Source of the DNA: Desulfonatronospira sp.
Lineage (GTDB): Bacteria; Desulfobacterota; Desulfovibrionia; Desulfovibrionales; Desulfonatronovibrionaceae
Direction: 5' to 3'
NCBI GenBank assembly: GCA_003554505.1
Contig: PWGS01000119.1
Span: forward strand, 1-5,333
Length of the DNA stretch: 5,333 nucleotides
Below, piece by piece: positions 5,329 to 5,333 of this stretch; positions within the stretch are counted from its first letter, which is position 1, and each line of letters starts with the position of its first letter. The notes beneath the pieces are model-generated. The model ran no database searches. It saw nothing but the letters and a program-made list of their open reading frames with translations, and was not told the origin of the DNA. The translations under genes were made by a program, and so were the position numbers.

Positions 5329-5333
5329 AAAGA

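Larger units (their letters stand above)
5038..5333 (-). pseudogene. Stop-interrupted reading frame of repeat copy 2
   Basis: On the minus strand a frame entering from beyond the window is open for 40 codons from FPDVEAIGFLSGNEE to NTVTNNCAD. It meets TGA at 5209-5211 and then stays open in the same frame for 56 more codons (including ENSLTELLQHLKLPAHRL) to TGA at 5038-5040. The part after the stop begins with a perfect GC hairpin. The product is unknown and no ribosome binding site is visible. It could be a decayed small gene or just a chance-open frame within a repeat. The first 15 residues or so resemble a frame in copy 1 (FPDVEAIGFLYGNKE). Confidence 0.3.

Overview
The window looks like chromosomal DNA from an anaerobic bacterium. 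It carries a tungsten/molybdenum-type aldehyde:ferredoxin oxidoreductase, a four-cluster ferredoxin and a nitroreductase-family flavoprotein in one operon. Codon choice is moderately G+C rich, while the intergenic DNA is A+T rich. A sulfate- or sulfur-metabolising deltaproteobacterium (Desulfobacterota, for example Desulfovibrionales) fits this gene mix, but that placement is an inference from style and content, not proof.

Layout. Positions 1-331 (minus) hold the first 110 codons of metK, S-adenosylmethionine synthetase, cut by the window edge. Positions 332-1232 are a 0.9-kb intergenic stretch. It contains a long structured leader in front of metK, one copy of a dispersed repeat with a doubtful 56-aa reading frame (728-898), a strong hairpin/T-tract terminator (979-1014), and a likely promoter for the next gene. 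Positions 1233-2096 (plus) encode a YitT-family membrane protein. Its ribosome binding site can pair with an upstream GC block. A GC-rich hairpin at 2136-2157 lies between convergent genes and has its T-tract on the minus strand.

Positions 4963-2182 (minus) form a tight three-gene operon: a [4Fe-4S] ferredoxin-type subunit, then the catalytic AOR subunit (TAATG junction), then a nitroreductase-family protein (ATGA junction). The overlaps imply translational coupling. The simplest reading is an electron-transfer unit in which the W/Mo-pterin enzyme oxidises an aldehyde (or reduces an acid), the ferredoxin carries the electrons, and the flavoprotein may connect them to another acceptor or donor.

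Positions 4964-5333 hold the operon promoter region and a second, oppositely oriented copy of the dispersed repeat that runs off the window end. The two copies (787-831 and 5284-5328) match at 41 of 45 positions as an inverted pair and bracket the YitT gene and the AOR operon. The main points for a second look are the AOR-ferredoxin-nitroreductase coupling, the inverted repeat family, and the structured leaders of metK and the YitT gene.
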